NCBI RefSeq assembly: GCF_016656965.1
Contig: NZ_CP067977.1
Location: 2,895,501-2,959,500 of the forward strand
DNA length: 64,000 nt
Origin: Brevundimonas vitisensis
Lineage (GTDB): Bacteria; Pseudomonadota; Alphaproteobacteria; Caulobacterales; Caulobacteraceae
Direction: 5' to 3'
Below, piece by piece: positions 1-13,541 of this stretch; positions within the stretch are counted from its first letter, which is position 1; each line of letters opens with the position of its first letter. Position numbers and translations under genes: made by a program. The notes below the pieces were generated by a model. The model had not been told where the DNA came from. It searched no databases and was given only the letters and a program-made list of their open reading frames with translations.

Positions 1-50
1 GGCGGCAACGCACTGCACAATGGTGAGCCGGACATGCAGGGTCAAGGCGC

Positions 51-815
51 GTGACCGTCGCAGCCGACGGCAACGGACAGCAGGGCATCGCCGAGAACAC
101 GGTTCTGGGCGGACGCATCCGGCTGCGCCAAGCCATCGGGGGCTATCGGGCTGGCATGGATGCGGCCCTGCTGGCGGCTGCAGTGGAGGCCAAACCTGGG
201 ACTCGGGTGATCGAGGCGGGCTGCGGCGTCGGTGGGGTGCTGACCCAGGTCGCAGCCCGATGTCCGGCGGTGCACCTGATGGGAGTTGAGCGCGATCCCG
301 CCGCGGCCGATCTGGCGCGCCAGAACCTCGACATCAACGGGTTCGGGGACCGGGCCAGTATCGTGAGGGGGGACGTCGCGGCGGGTTTCCGAGCCCTGGA
401 GCGTCCAGCTTTCGATTGGGCCATCGCCAACCCGCCCTATTTCGACGACCCGGGGGCCTTGCGCGCACCGGCACTGGCCAAGCGCGGGGCCTGGATAGCG
501 GACGACGGTCTGGCGGCCTGGACCGATTTCCTGACGGCGGCCGTTCGCGACGGCGGGCGGATCGTCGTGATCCACCGTGCCGACCGGCTGGCGGACATTC
601 TGACGCTTCTGGGCGCCCGGTGCGGGTCGTTCGCCATCCGGCCCGTTCAGTCTTTTGCCGACGAACCGGCCAAGCGGGTGCTGGTCCAGGCGGTGCGTTC
701 CGGCCGGGCCCCCTTGCGCCTGTTGCCCGCCCTGGTCCTGCACGACCGCAGCGGGGCCAAGCATACGCTGCAGGCCGAGGCCATCCTGCGCGGCGAGGCG
801 GCTTTGGGCTGGTAA
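51..815 (+). CDS. tRNA1(Val) (adenine-N6)-methyltransferase-like SAM enzyme
   Basis: Predicted cytoplasmic class I SAM-dependent methyltransferase of 254 residues, of the YfiC/TrmN6 type that methylates adenine in tRNA. What is seen: a glycine-rich SAM-binding motif I (VIEAGCGVGG) around residues 53-62, an acidic residue ending the next strand (MGVERD), and the N6-adenine methyltransferase signature NPPY near residue 126 (IANPPYFDDPG). The start is GTG at 51. The N-terminal stretch with LGGRIRLRQAIGGYRAGMDAALLAAAV matches the usual opening of the family, so the start is credible. It lies 39 bases upstream of the HAD hydrolase gene on the same strand. The exact RNA substrate cannot be read from sequence; related enzymes also modify other nucleic acids or proteins. 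Confidence 0.8.
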   Translation: MTVAADGNGQQGIAENTVLGGRIRLRQAIGGYRAGMDAALLAAAVEAKPGTRVIEAGCGVGGVLTQVAARCPAVHLMGVERDPAAADLARQNLDINGFGDRASIVRGDVAAGFRALERPAFDWAIANPPYFDDPGALRAPALAKRGAWIADDGLAAWTDFLTAAVRDGGRIVVIHRADRLADILTLLGARCGSFAIRPVQSFADEPAKRVLVQAVRSGRAPLRLLPALVLHDRSGAKHTLQAEAILRGEAALGW

Positions 816-854
816 CGACTGTTACGGCGAGGGGCAGCGCGATATAGGTCCGCC

Positions 855-1724
855 ATGACCCTACCTCAGCCTCTGCCCCGCCTGTCGGCCGTCGCCGCCG
901 ACTATGACATCCTGCTGTGCGATGTCTGGGGGGTGATCCACAACGGACGCGAAAGCTGGCCGGGCCCCTGCGACGCCCTCAGCCGGTTCAACCGCCAGGG
1001 CGGCCACGTCGTGCTGATCTCCAACTCGCCCCGTCCTGCCGATGGCGTGATCGGCCAGATGGACGGCCTGGGCGTCCCCCGAGATGCCTGGCGCACCATC
1101 GTCACCTCGGGCGATGCGACGCGGATGGAGCTGGCCAAGCGCGCACCCGGACCGGCTTGGCTGATCGGTCCCGATCGCGACCAGCCGCTCTATGAGGGCC
1201 TCGGCCTGGAAATCGCCACCGGCCCCGAGGACGCCGCCTTCATCAGTGTGACCGGCCCTGACGACGATGAGGTGGAGACGCCCGAAGATTATCGCGAACG
1301 CTTCCGGCCGGCGGTCGAGCGAAACCTGGAGATGATCTGCGCCAACCCCGACCGGGTGGTCCAGCGCGGCGATCGCCTGATCTATTGCGCCGGCTCGCTA
1401 GCAGACCTGTACGAATCCATGGGCGGGCGGGTGACGATGGCGGGCAAGCCGTTCGCCCCGATCTATGACCTGGCCCTGGCCGAGGCCGAGCGCCTGCTGG
1501 GCCGCGGCGTGGATCGCTCTCGCGTCCTGTGCATCGGCGACGGCGTGGTGACTGACGTTCTGGGGGCAGAGGCGCAGGGGCTGGACTGCCTGTTCATCGC
1601 TCAGGGCATTCATGGCGATGCCGCGCGCGCGTCCAATGGAGGTCTGGATCCTGTGCGCGCTGCGGGCCTGTTGGCGGCAGAAACGACACGCGCCCGATAC
1701 GCCGCGCTGGACCTGGGTTGGTAA
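855..1724 (+). CDS. TIGR01459-type HAD-IIA hydrolase (NagD-like)
   Basis: Predicted HAD-superfamily phosphatase, subfamily IIA, 289 residues. Motif I appears as LLCDVWGVIHNG at about residues 16-27; the usual second Asp of DxDG is replaced by Trp-Gly, which is normal in this alphaproteobacterial subgroup. Motif II is ISNSPRP near residue 56. The C-terminal motif III/IV region is CIGDGVVTDVLGA near residues 226-238, preceded by a conserved AGKPFAPIYDLAL lysine motif. Substrate unknown; relatives dephosphorylate nucleotides or sugar phosphates. It precedes the MaoC and ribF genes on the same strand, an order often seen in this lineage (recalled, not checked). Confidence 0.85.
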   Translation: MTLPQPLPRLSAVAADYDILLCDVWGVIHNGRESWPGPCDALSRFNRQGGHVVLISNSPRPADGVIGQMDGLGVPRDAWRTIVTSGDATRMELAKRAPGPAWLIGPDRDQPLYEGLGLEIATGPEDAAFISVTGPDDDEVETPEDYRERFRPAVERNLEMICANPDRVVQRGDRLIYCAGSLADLYESMGGRVTMAGKPFAPIYDLALAEAERLLGRGVDRSRVLCIGDGVVTDVLGAEAQGLDCLFIAQGIHGDAARASNGGLDPVRAAGLLAAETTRARYAALDLGW

Positions 1725-1762
1725 GGCTCGCCAATTCATTCGACAGGGGCTAACACCGGCCC

Positions 1763-2224
1763 ATGGTCGAACTGGTCACCGCTCATCCGTCCGGCGGATA
1801 TATTCTGGACGAACTCCGTGTGGGCATGGCGGCGGACAAGACCGTCCATGTCACCGAAGAACGCATCCGGCTGTTCGCCGAGGCTTCCGACGATTTCAAT
1901 CCCGTGCATCTGGACGAGGCCTTCGCATCAAAGACGGCCTATCGCGGCCGGATCGCGCATGGCTTGCTGTCGGCCTCCTTTGGCTCGGCCGTGGTTGGCA
2001 CCATTCTGCCGGGCGCGGGATCGATCTACATCTCCCAGACCCTGGGCTTTCACCTGCCGGTCCGGATCGGCGACGACGTCGATGTCCGCATCACCGTCAT
2101 CAGCGTCGATCAGGACAGCGCGCGGGTCGAGCTGAACTGCGAGGGCTTCGTTGCGGGCAAGAAGATCATGGACGGGGTGGCCGTGGTCCGGGTGCCGCGC
2201 CGGCGTCGCCCGCAAAAGGGCTGA
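1763..2224 (+). CDS. MaoC-like (R)-specific enoyl-CoA hydratase/dehydratase
   Basis: Protein of 153 residues with a single hot-dog fold hydratase-2 domain. The catalytic signature is visible as FAEASDDFNPVHLDE (Asp and His of the hydratase dyad at about residues 42 and 47), followed by RGRIAHGLLSASF. The family hydrates trans-2-enoyl-CoA to (R)-3-hydroxyacyl-CoA, feeding PHA or fatty-acid metabolism; which acyl chain is used here is unknown. The stop codon is only 8 bases before the ribF start, so the two genes are probably co-transcribed. Confidence 0.88.
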   Translation: MVELVTAHPSGGYILDELRVGMAADKTVHVTEERIRLFAEASDDFNPVHLDEAFASKTAYRGRIAHGLLSASFGSAVVGTILPGAGSIYISQTLGFHLPVRIGDDVDVRITVISVDQDSARVELNCEGFVAGKKIMDGVAVVRVPRRRRPQKG

Positions 2225-2232
2225 CAGCCGCA

Positions 2233-3189
2233 GTGACCGAGACGGTCCAGATCATCCGCGGCTTTCGGGATTTGCCCGACAGCCTGCGGCACGCCGCCGT
2301 CGCAGTGGGGGCCTTTGACGGTGTTCATCGTGGCCACCAGGCGGTGATCACCTCTGCGCGCGAGGCCGCGGCCCGTCTTGCGGCTCCCTTGGCCGTGGTC
2401 AGCTTCGATCCGCATCCGCGACGCTGGTTCCAGCCGGACGCGGCGCCCTTTCGCCTGATGAAGTCCGGCCAGCTGGCGCGCGCCCTGGCTCCGCTGGGTG
2501 TCGAGCGGCTGTATCTGCTGGCATTCGACGCCGAGATGGCGAGCATGACCGACGAGGCCTTCGCTCGGGAGGTGCTTGGGGCAGGTCTTGGCATCCGTCA
2601 CGCGGCCGTTGGCTTCGACTTCACATTTGGCAAGGGCCGCTCGGGTTCACCCGAGGCCCTGGCCCGTTACGGCGCCGAGGCCGGTTTCAGCGTCTCGGTG
2701 ACCCCGCGAATCGATGACCCGGACGGGCTCAAGCTCTCGTCCAGCGCCGTCCGCGAGGCGCTCAAGGCAGGGGACATGACCCGCGCCCAGACCATCCTCG
2801 GCCGCCCCTTCGCCATAGAGGGCGAAGTGGTCCACGGCGACAAGCGCGGCCGGACCATTGGTGTACCCACGGCCAATGTGCGGATGGGCGACTATATGCG
2901 GCCCGCCTATGGGGTCTATGCCACGCGCAGCCGCCTGGCCGACGGGCGGGTGATCGACGGGGTCGCCAATCTGGGTGTCCGCCCGATGTTCCAGGCGCCC
3001 GAACCTCTGCTGGAGGTCTGGCTCTTCGACTTCGCCGGCGATCTGTATGGCCAGACGATCGAGACCGAGCTGGTGGCCTTTCTGCGCGGCGAGATGAACT
3101 TCGACGGCCTCGATGCGCTGAAGGTTCAGATCGATGCGGACGCCCGCCAGGCCCGGTCCGCGCTCGCGGCCATGCCAGCGACGCTCTAG
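2233..3189 (+). CDS. ribF: Bifunctional riboflavin kinase / FAD synthetase
   Basis: Makes FMN from riboflavin and FAD from FMN in the cytoplasm. The 318-residue length fits RibF. The N-terminal FAD synthetase nucleotidyltransferase domain shows AVGAFDGVHRGHQ (the GxFDGVHxGH motif, residues about 25-37) and FGKGRSG with the later KLSSSAVREAL motif (ISSTxIR-like). The C-terminal riboflavin kinase domain shows GEVVHGDKRGRTIGVPTANV and NLGVRPMF. The start is taken as GTG 2233, just after the MaoC stop. The reading frame is open further upstream, but that part overlaps MaoC and is not RibF-like. Confidence 0.95.
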   Translation: MTETVQIIRGFRDLPDSLRHAAVAVGAFDGVHRGHQAVITSAREAAARLAAPLAVVSFDPHPRRWFQPDAAPFRLMKSGQLARALAPLGVERLYLLAFDAEMASMTDEAFAREVLGAGLGIRHAAVGFDFTFGKGRSGSPEALARYGAEAGFSVSVTPRIDDPDGLKLSSSAVREALKAGDMTRAQTILGRPFAIEGEVVHGDKRGRTIGVPTANVRMGDYMRPAYGVYATRSRLADGRVIDGVANLGVRPMFQAPEPLLEVWLFDFAGDLYGQTIETELVAFLRGEMNFDGLDALKVQIDADARQARSALAAMPATL

Positions 3190-3689
3190 TCCTGGGCCAG
3201 AGCGGCGCGGAAGCTGGAGCCACGGGCGATCAAATCATCGATCCGCCATTCGCCGTCTTCCTTTGTCAGAATCAGCGTCTGATTGATGTGGTCTTCCGGT
3301 CCCGTCACACCGCCGCCGCGACCGAAGTCGAACACGACATGGGCCACAGCCCTTTGTGCGGAGGCTTCCGGCACCGTCAAGGAGATCAGGCGCAGACCGG
3401 CCGAATCCTGACACTGGCACACGGGGTCGGCCTCGAACGCCGGATGATGGCCGTTCGCGCTTCGCGATCGAGCGTTGTCCATCGCGTCCAGTGCAGAGCG
3501 TGAGAACAGGTCGGGGGCATCGCGACCCAGGGGCGTCAGGGTTTCCAGGGTGCCGGGGCTGTAGATCCAGCGCACAAAACAGCTGACCTCGAACTGTGCC
3601 TGGCTGGCATAGGTTTCGTGCGGCAGACGTTCGCAGCCGACCGGGTCCTGAGAAAACAGGACAAGAGCAAACGACAGGGTGAGGCTCAT
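3186..3689 (-). CDS. Exported hypothetical protein, DUF3828-like
   Basis: 167 residues, with a hydrophobic N-terminus (SLTLSFALVLFSQ) that looks like a signal peptide. Four Cys residues in the mature part could form disulfides in the periplasm. The C-terminal half (VTGPEDHINQTLILTKEDGEWRIDDL) resembles DUF3828/NTF2-like small lipid- or ligand-binding folds, but I place it there only tentatively. The end overlaps the ribF stop by 4 bases in convergent orientation. The 240-base stretch between its start and ileS is a divergent promoter region in which I recognise no specific operator. Confidence 0.6.
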   Translation of the reverse strand: MSLTLSFALVLFSQDPVGCERLPHETYASQAQFEVSCFVRWIYSPGTLETLTPLGRDAPDLFSRSALDAMDNARSRSANGHHPAFEADPVCQCQDSAGLRLISLTVPEASAQRAVAHVVFDFGRGGGVTGPEDHINQTLILTKEDGEWRIDDLIARGSSFRAALAQD

Positions 3690-3929
3690 GGTGTCACTCC
3701 GGATGAGGGCGGCATCCTGAACCGGAAGGGGCCGCGAGGATGCTGTCGAGACCTGACTGTGCAGGGCCGCAGGCCTCTGCTAAACCGCCGTCAACATGAC
3801 CGTCCGCGTGTTTCGCCCGATTTCGATTAGCCGCCCGGCGTAGCGCCGCAGGGCCTCTGGCTCCGCGCTCGCCGGGATCGAAACACCCATTCGCGAACGA
3901 TCACCCAAGACACGCCTGGACGACTGAAC

Positions 3930-8457
<4,528 letters not shown>

Positions 8458-8460
8458 GCC

Positions 8461-8838
8461 ATGCGTAACCTGATCCTGATCGCCGCTGCGTCCGCTGCCC
8501 TGTCGGCCTGTGCCACCGCACCCGTTGCCACTTTCGATCCGAACGGCTCCGAATGGACCGGCTGGGTTCGTTTCACGTCGGACGAGTTCCAGCTTTACGC
8601 CAACGAGAACCAGGTGCTGCAGCCGTTCTCTCGCCCCTGCCTGTCCGGGGCCCTGCCGCGCGACGAACAGCGCCAGTACCGCGAACTGTCCGGTACCAAG
8701 GTCCAGGTCACCGGCCGCACCACGCCCTGGTCGGCCAACCAGTCCGGTGCCCGGATCGAGCATGAGGGATCGGTCATCCGCAATGACTGCGGCGGGGCCG
8801 TCGTCATCCTGGCCGACGACATGAAGCCGGTCGCCTAG
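8461..8838 (+). CDS. Small putative lipoprotein
   Basis: 125 residues. The N-terminus MRNLILIAAASAALSACATAP is a clear lipoprotein signal with lipobox LSAC (Cys at residue 17). Mature part: a short globular domain with two Cys (SRPCLSG and RNDCGG) likely to pair in the periplasm. I do not recognise a family. It starts 3 bases after serS and ends 7 bases before surE, so it sits in a serS-lipoprotein-surE-pcm transcription unit. A role in envelope stress would be a guess. Confidence 0.7.
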   Translation: MRNLILIAAASAALSACATAPVATFDPNGSEWTGWVRFTSDEFQLYANENQVLQPFSRPCLSGALPRDEQRQYRELSGTKVQVTGRTTPWSANQSGARIEHEGSVIRNDCGGAVVILADDMKPVA

Positions 8839-8845
8839 AGGTCTG

Positions 8846-9682
8846 ATGCGTATTCTCCTGACCAACGACGACGGGATCGAGGCCGAGGGCCTGGCCTGTC
8901 TGGAGCGGATCGCGCAGGCGCTTCTCGACGCTTCGGCCTCAAGTCGCACCGGGCACGACAGCCCCGATGAAATCTGGGTCGTTGCGCCCCAGGAGGAGCA
9001 GTCGGGCAAGGGGCGGGGGATCACCCTGACGGAACCCTTGCGGATCAAGCGGTTCGACGATCGGCGCTTTGCCGTGACCGGAACGCCGACCGACTGCGTC
9101 GTCCTGGCCGTCAACGACCTGATGGCCGAGCATCGGCCGGACCTGGTGCTGTCGGGGGTCAACCGGGGGCACAATGTCGGCGAGGACTGCTCGTATTCCG
9201 GCACGGTGGCGGGGGCCTTGCAGGGCATGGCCTTCGGCATCCGCTCCATCGCGCTGAGCCAGTCGCTGGAGCGGTTCCACGACGAGGTCACGGCCCACTG
9301 GGAAACGGCCGAGGCCTATGCTCCCGCCATCATCAGCCGCCTGCTGGCCCAGGACTGGCAGCCCGGCGTGGTCATGAACCTGAACTTTCCCGCTCGCTCT
9401 GTGGATCAGGTCACCGAGATCGAGGTCACGCGTCAGGGCTTCCGCAATCAGGGCGAGATGCACGCCGTGCGCCGCACCGACCTGCGCGGCCGCGACTACT
9501 ACTGGATGAGCTTTCGCGGCACGAAACAGGATCACGCGCCGGGCACGGACCTGCGGGCCATGGACGACGGCAAGATCTCCGTCACGCCGCTGCACATCGA
9601 TCTGACCCACATGGCCAGTCTGCACGACCTGAAAGGCGTCCTGGGCGGGGTGCCGCCGAAGGCGGTGGTGGCTGCGGAATGA
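8846..9682 (+). CDS. surE: 5'/3'-nucleotidase SurE
   Basis: Survival protein SurE, a metal-dependent nucleoside monophosphate phosphatase, 278 residues. The metal-binding motif LLTNDDGIEAEG is at residues 4-15. Further conserved motifs are VVAPQEEQSGKGRGIT, VTGTPTDCV and LSGVNRGHNVGED followed by YSGTVAGALQGMAFGI. It overlaps pcm by 4 bases (ATGA), the classic surE-pcm pairing linked to stationary-phase survival. The C-terminus is of normal length. Confidence 0.96.
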   Translation: MRILLTNDDGIEAEGLACLERIAQALLDASASSRTGHDSPDEIWVVAPQEEQSGKGRGITLTEPLRIKRFDDRRFAVTGTPTDCVVLAVNDLMAEHRPDLVLSGVNRGHNVGEDCSYSGTVAGALQGMAFGIRSIALSQSLERFHDEVTAHWETAEAYAPAIISRLLAQDWQPGVVMNLNFPARSVDQVTEIEVTRQGFRNQGEMHAVRRTDLRGRDYYWMSFRGTKQDHAPGTDLRAMDDGKISVTPLHIDLTHMASLHDLKGVLGGVPPKAVVAAE

Positions 9683-10329
9683 ACCTGCGCGACGATCGGG
9701 CCGGGCGGTTGATCCTGGGTTTGCGGCAACAGGGGGTCACCGACCCGCGCGTGCTGGCGGCCATGGAATCGATCGACCGCGCGGTCTTCGTGCACGAGAA
9801 ATTCCTGGATCAGGCCTGGGAGGATCAGGCCCTGCCCATCGACTGTGCCCAGACGATCAGCCAGCCCTATATCGTCGGCCTGATGACCCAGGCGCTGGAC
9901 GTCCAGCCCCGCCACCGCGTGCTGGAGATCGGCACCGGCAGCGGATATCAGTGCGCGGTCCTCAGCCGGCTGGCCCGCTATGTGTATTCGGTTGAACGAT
10001 ACCGCTCCCTGCTGACAGAGGCTGAGGGCAAGCTGCGGCTGCTGGGCATCGACAATGTCATCACCCGCCATGGCGACGGAGGCCTGGGGTGGCGCGACCA
10101 GGCACCGTTCGACCGCATCATGGTCACGGCCGCCTCGCCCGGGGAGCCCACCGAACTGCTGAAGCAACTCAAGCCCGGCGGCATACTGGTGGCCCCCGTC
10201 GGCCGCACCTCGGTCCAGATGCTGCACCGCTATACCGGACAACTGGACGGTTCATTCCGCCGCGAGAGCCTGGCGGAGGTGCGCTTCGTTCCGCTGGTGG
10301 AGGGCACGGCGAAGGAGGGTAATGCTTGA
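9679..10329 (+). CDS. pcm: Protein-L-isoaspartate O-methyltransferase
   Basis: Repairs isoaspartyl residues in aged proteins by SAM-dependent methylation; 216 residues. The PCMT hallmarks are present: DQALPIDCAQTISQPYIV before the SAM motif, motif I VLEIGTGSGYQCAVL, motif II VYSVERY, then RHGDGGLGW and the C-terminal GGILVAPVG. It is translationally coupled to surE through a 4-base overlap. A second, divergent PCMT-like gene lies at 34407; this one is the canonical copy. Confidence 0.96.
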   Translation: MNLRDDRAGRLILGLRQQGVTDPRVLAAMESIDRAVFVHEKFLDQAWEDQALPIDCAQTISQPYIVGLMTQALDVQPRHRVLEIGTGSGYQCAVLSRLARYVYSVERYRSLLTEAEGKLRLLGIDNVITRHGDGGLGWRDQAPFDRIMVTAASPGEPTELLKQLKPGGILVAPVGRTSVQMLHRYTGQLDGSFRRESLAEVRFVPLVEGTAKEGNA

Positions 10330-10420
10330 TGCGATCGCGCGTCGCCCCACTTTCGCGCCGTTTGCCGGGTTGGTTCGGCAGCGGGCGTAGCCAACAGTCA
10401 TGACACTTCAGGAGGGCCGC

Positions 10421-11425
10421 ATGGTCGAGATCGAACGCTGGATGAAGGGGATGGTGATTGCGGCTGTCGCCCTGACCGCCGCCGCCTGCGCCAGCTATCC
10501 GTCCGAGCCGCGTTATTCGATCTATGCCGATCGCCAACCGGCTCGTCCCGCCGCTCCGCCAGCACCGGCACCGGCACCGGTCCCCTATGGTGAGGGCGTG
10601 GTCGGCCCGACCAATCCGGCCAACGAGGTCCCACCGCCGCTGACCGCGCCCGTCGGCGTAGTCGAGGGCGGGGCCTTGCCGTCCCTGGAAGATGCGCCGC
10701 CGCCACCCTCGCGGCCGGCTTCGACGATCACCGGTGCCGCCTATGTGATCCAGCCCGGTGACACCATTTCGGGGGTCGGACGACGGTTCCAGACCCCGGT
10801 CCAGACGTTGATCGACCTGAATGCCCTGGGGCCCCGCGCAGCCCTGTCGCCCGGTCAGCGCATCATCCTGCCCGATACCGCCGTCGACACCGGCTCGGAC
10901 CCCTATGCCACCGGCCCGTCGCCGACCGGAGTTCTGGTGCCCAACCGGGGGGCTCCGCCGCCGCCCCCGCCGCCGCCTCCCTCGGGCAATCCCGCCTCGC
11001 CCCCGCCCGCCCGGCCCAATGGCTCCGCCGCGACGACGGTTGCCCTGGACTGGCCCGTGCGCGGCGACATCCTTCGCCGTTTCGGCCCCGTCGGCCTGGG
11101 CGAGCGCAACAACGGCATCAATATCGGAGCGCCCGCCGGGGCCGAGGTCCGGGCCTCTGCCGCCGGGCGCGTCGGCTATGTGGGCGACGATCTGGCAGGT
11201 CAGGGACTGACTGTGCTGGTGGTGCACCGCGACGGATGGCGTACCGTCTATGGCCACCTGGGCTCTGCCACGGTGCGCGATGGCGACGACGTTCGCGCCG
11301 GCCAGTCGATCGGCACGGTTGGCCTGACCGCCGGCGATGGCCGTCCGTCGATCCACTACGAGGTCTGGCGCATGCGCGGCGACGAGCCCAGCGCGATCGA
11401 TCCCCTGACGCTTTTGCCCAGGTAG
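10421..11425 (+). CDS. NlpD-like lipoprotein: LysM plus degenerate LytM (M23) domain
   Basis: 334 residues from ATG 10421, chosen because AGGAGGG lies just upstream; an earlier ATG at 10400 has none. Order: hydrophobic N-terminus ending AAACAS (probable lipoprotein), a Pro-rich linker, a LysM domain (YVIQPGDTISGVGRRF to PGQRIILP, about residues 105-150), a run of nine prolines, and a C-terminal LytM fold. The zinc ligands HxGxD are replaced by NNGIN and the last HxHFE reads IHYE, so the domain is probably catalytically dead. NlpD and EnvC of E. coli are similarly degenerate and activate cell-wall amidases at division. The same role is inferred here. Confidence 0.85.
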   Translation: MVEIERWMKGMVIAAVALTAAACASYPSEPRYSIYADRQPARPAAPPAPAPAPVPYGEGVVGPTNPANEVPPPLTAPVGVVEGGALPSLEDAPPPPSRPASTITGAAYVIQPGDTISGVGRRFQTPVQTLIDLNALGPRAALSPGQRIILPDTAVDTGSDPYATGPSPTGVLVPNRGAPPPPPPPPPSGNPASPPPARPNGSAATTVALDWPVRGDILRRFGPVGLGERNNGINIGAPAGAEVRASAAGRVGYVGDDLAGQGLTVLVVHRDGWRTVYGHLGSATVRDGDDVRAGQSIGTVGLTAGDGRPSIHYEVWRMRGDEPSAIDPLTLLPR

Positions 11426-11429
11426 GCTG

Positions 11430-11453
11430 CTCCCTCCCATGAAGGGAAGGGAG
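11430..11453. terminator. Hairpin after the NlpD-like gene
   Basis: CTCCCTCCC, loop ATGAA, GGGAAGGGAG: one bulged base, followed by AATTAT. It sits 5 bases after the stop codon and is a likely terminator. It resembles the CTCCC/GGGAG hairpins at 6938, 14538 and 21183. Confidence 0.55.
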
Positions 11454-11554
11454 AATTATGGGGCCGCGTTGCAATCACGGGCGGCGCACCCTAGTTTCCG
11501 CGCCTCGTTTTAGAAGGGCAGGGCGCACGGGTGCGTCCGTGCCGGGGAAGAAGA

Positions 11555-11920
11555 ATGACAGCCACTCCTGACGGCGGCATCGCCGCGATCGCCATGCAAC
11601 TGTTGCCCTTCGTCGGCATCTTTGTGCTGTTCTATTTCCTGCTGATCCGTCCGCAGCAGAAGCGGGCCAAGGAGCACGCGGCCCTGATTTCCGCGATCAA
11701 GCGCGGCGACGAGGTCACCCTGTCCAACGGCATGATCGGCAAGGTCACCCGCGTCGAGGACGACAAGGCCATGGTCGAGATCGCACAGGGCGTGAATGTC
11801 GCCGTGATCAAGGCCATGATCAGCGACGTGCGCAACCGCACCGCCGTGGCCGCCAACGACTCGCCGTCGCAGGTCAAGCCCGCCGCCACCCGCGCCAAGT
11901 CGACCCGCGCCAAGGTCTGA
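11555..11920 (+). CDS. yajC: Preprotein translocase subunit YajC
   Basis: Inner-membrane accessory subunit of the SecDF-YajC complex. 121 residues from ATG 11555, preferred because GGGGAAGAAG lies immediately upstream; a GTG at 11531 would add 8 unlikely residues. One transmembrane helix (MQLLPFVGIFVLFYFLLI) is followed directly by the conserved RPQQKRAKEH signature, then a cytoplasmic domain with GDEVTLSNGMIGKV. The C-terminal tail is longer than in E. coli and rich in Ala, Lys and Arg. It is followed by secD after 31 bases. Confidence 0.95.
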   Translation: MTATPDGGIAAIAMQLLPFVGIFVLFYFLLIRPQQKRAKEHAALISAIKRGDEVTLSNGMIGKVTRVEDDKAMVEIAQGVNVAVIKAMISDVRNRTAVAANDSPSQVKPAATRAKSTRAKV

Positions 11921-11951
11921 GTTCGGCCTGCGGGCCCCGGAAGTCTCCGCC

Positions 11952-13541
11952 ATGATCCATCTGTCGCGCTGGAAGGTCATCCTTCTCGTCCTGTCGCTCG
12001 CATTCGGCGTGCTGTTCGCCTATCCGAACCTGCTGAGCCCCGCCCAGCGTGCGGCCTTGCCGGGTTGGCTGCCCAAGAACACCCTGAACCTGGGTCTGGA
12101 TCTTCAGGGCGGGTCCTACCTGCTGCTCGAGGTCGACGTGGCCGAGATGCGCGCCAAGCGCATCGTCAACACGACCGAAGATGCCCGGCTGACACTGCGC
12201 GAGGCGCGCATTGCGACCACCGGTTTCGTGCCGGACGATCGTGGTGTGGTCGTCAGCGTGGCCGACCCGGCCCAGATGGACGCCGCGCTGACCGCCCTGC
12301 GCGTGCTGGCCCAGCCCGACAGCTCCGGCGTTGCCGAGCGTCAGGTGACGCGACTGTCCGGTAATCGCATCCGTCTGGCCTTCACCGATCAGGCGATCAA
12401 CGGCATGGGCGCGACCGCGGTCGATCAGTCGATCGAGGTCGTCCGCCGCCGGATCGACAGCCTCGGCACCCGCGAACCCTCCATCACCCGTCAGGGAGCC
12501 ACACGCATCGTGGTGCAGGCACCCGGCGAAAGCGATCCGGCCCAGCTGGAACGGGTCATCGGCCAGACGGCGCAGCTGACCTTCCAGATGGTCGATGAAA
12601 CCGCTTCGGTCGAAAGCGCCGTTGCGGGCATCGTGCCCCCGGACGCGGAGTTGCTGTATGACGCCGAGGGCCTGCCTTATGTCGTCAAGCGCCGCGTCCT
12701 GGTGTCGGGTGAAAACCTGACCAGTGCGCGTGTCGGCAGCGACGAAACGGGCCGTACGGCCATCGACTTCCGCTTCGACGGCATCGGCTCGCGCCGGTTC
12801 GGCGAGACGACGGCCGCCAATATCGGCAAACAGTTCGCCATCATCCTGGACGGGCGGGTGATCTCTGCGCCGACGATTCAGAGCGCGATCACGGGCGGCA
12901 GCGGTCAGATCACCGGCAACTATTCGATCCAGTCGGCGTCCGAGTTCGTGAATCTGCTGAACGGGGGGGCCCTGCCTGCGCCTCTGAACGTGATCGAGCG
13001 CCGGACCGTGACGGCCGAGCTGGGTGCCGACGCGGTCGCCGCGGGTGGCATTTCGACCGCGATCGGCTTTTTCATCATCGTGGCCTTCATGCTGCTGGCC
13101 TACGGTTTCCTGTTCGGCGGCATCTCGGTGATCGGCCTGTTGCTGAACGGCCTCTTGATCATCGCAGCCATGTCGCTGACTCAGGCGACGCTGACCCTTC
13201 CCGGGATCGCCGGTCTGATCCTGACCTTCGCCGTGGCGGTGGACGCCAACGTGCTGATCTATGAGCGGATGCGGGACGAGGCACGAGCCGGACGCTCGGT
13301 CATCGCCTCGCTGGACGCCGGCTTCAACAAGGCCATGGGCACCATCGTCGACGCCAACCTGACCACCCTGGTCGCGGCGTTGATCATGTTTGCCTTCGGC
13401 GCGGGCCCGGTGCGGGGCTTTGCCTGGACGCTGACCATCGGCGTCTTCACCTCCATGCTGTCGGCCGTTCTGGTCGCACAGGTGGGTCTGGCCTGGTGGC
13501 TGAAAGTCGCCAAGCCCAAAAAACTGCCGATCGCGGAGTGA
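11952..13541 (+). CDS. secD: Protein translocase subunit SecD
   Basis: RND-family subunit that uses the proton motive force to drive late stages of Sec export. 529 residues. An N-terminal transmembrane helix precedes the periplasmic P1 domain with the SecD signature LGLDLQGGSYLLLEVD (about residues 47-62). The second periplasmic part has VVRRRIDSLGTREPSI. Five C-terminal transmembrane helices include TFAVAVDANVLIYERMRDE, carrying the conserved Asp of the proton path. The stop overlaps the secF start by one base. Confidence 0.97.
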   Translation: MIHLSRWKVILLVLSLAFGVLFAYPNLLSPAQRAALPGWLPKNTLNLGLDLQGGSYLLLEVDVAEMRAKRIVNTTEDARLTLREARIATTGFVPDDRGVVVSVADPAQMDAALTALRVLAQPDSSGVAERQVTRLSGNRIRLAFTDQAINGMGATAVDQSIEVVRRRIDSLGTREPSITRQGATRIVVQAPGESDPAQLERVIGQTAQLTFQMVDETASVESAVAGIVPPDAELLYDAEGLPYVVKRRVLVSGENLTSARVGSDETGRTAIDFRFDGIGSRRFGETTAANIGKQFAIILDGRVISAPTIQSAITGGSGQITGNYSIQSASEFVNLLNGGALPAPLNVIERRTVTAELGADAVAAGGISTAIGFFIIVAFMLLAYGFLFGGISVIGLLLNGLLIIAAMSLTQATLTLPGIAGLILTFAVAVDANVLIYERMRDEARAGRSVIASLDAGFNKAMGTIVDANLTTLVAALIMFAFGAGPVRGFAWTLTIGVFTSMLSAVLVAQVGLAWWLKVAKPKKLPIAE

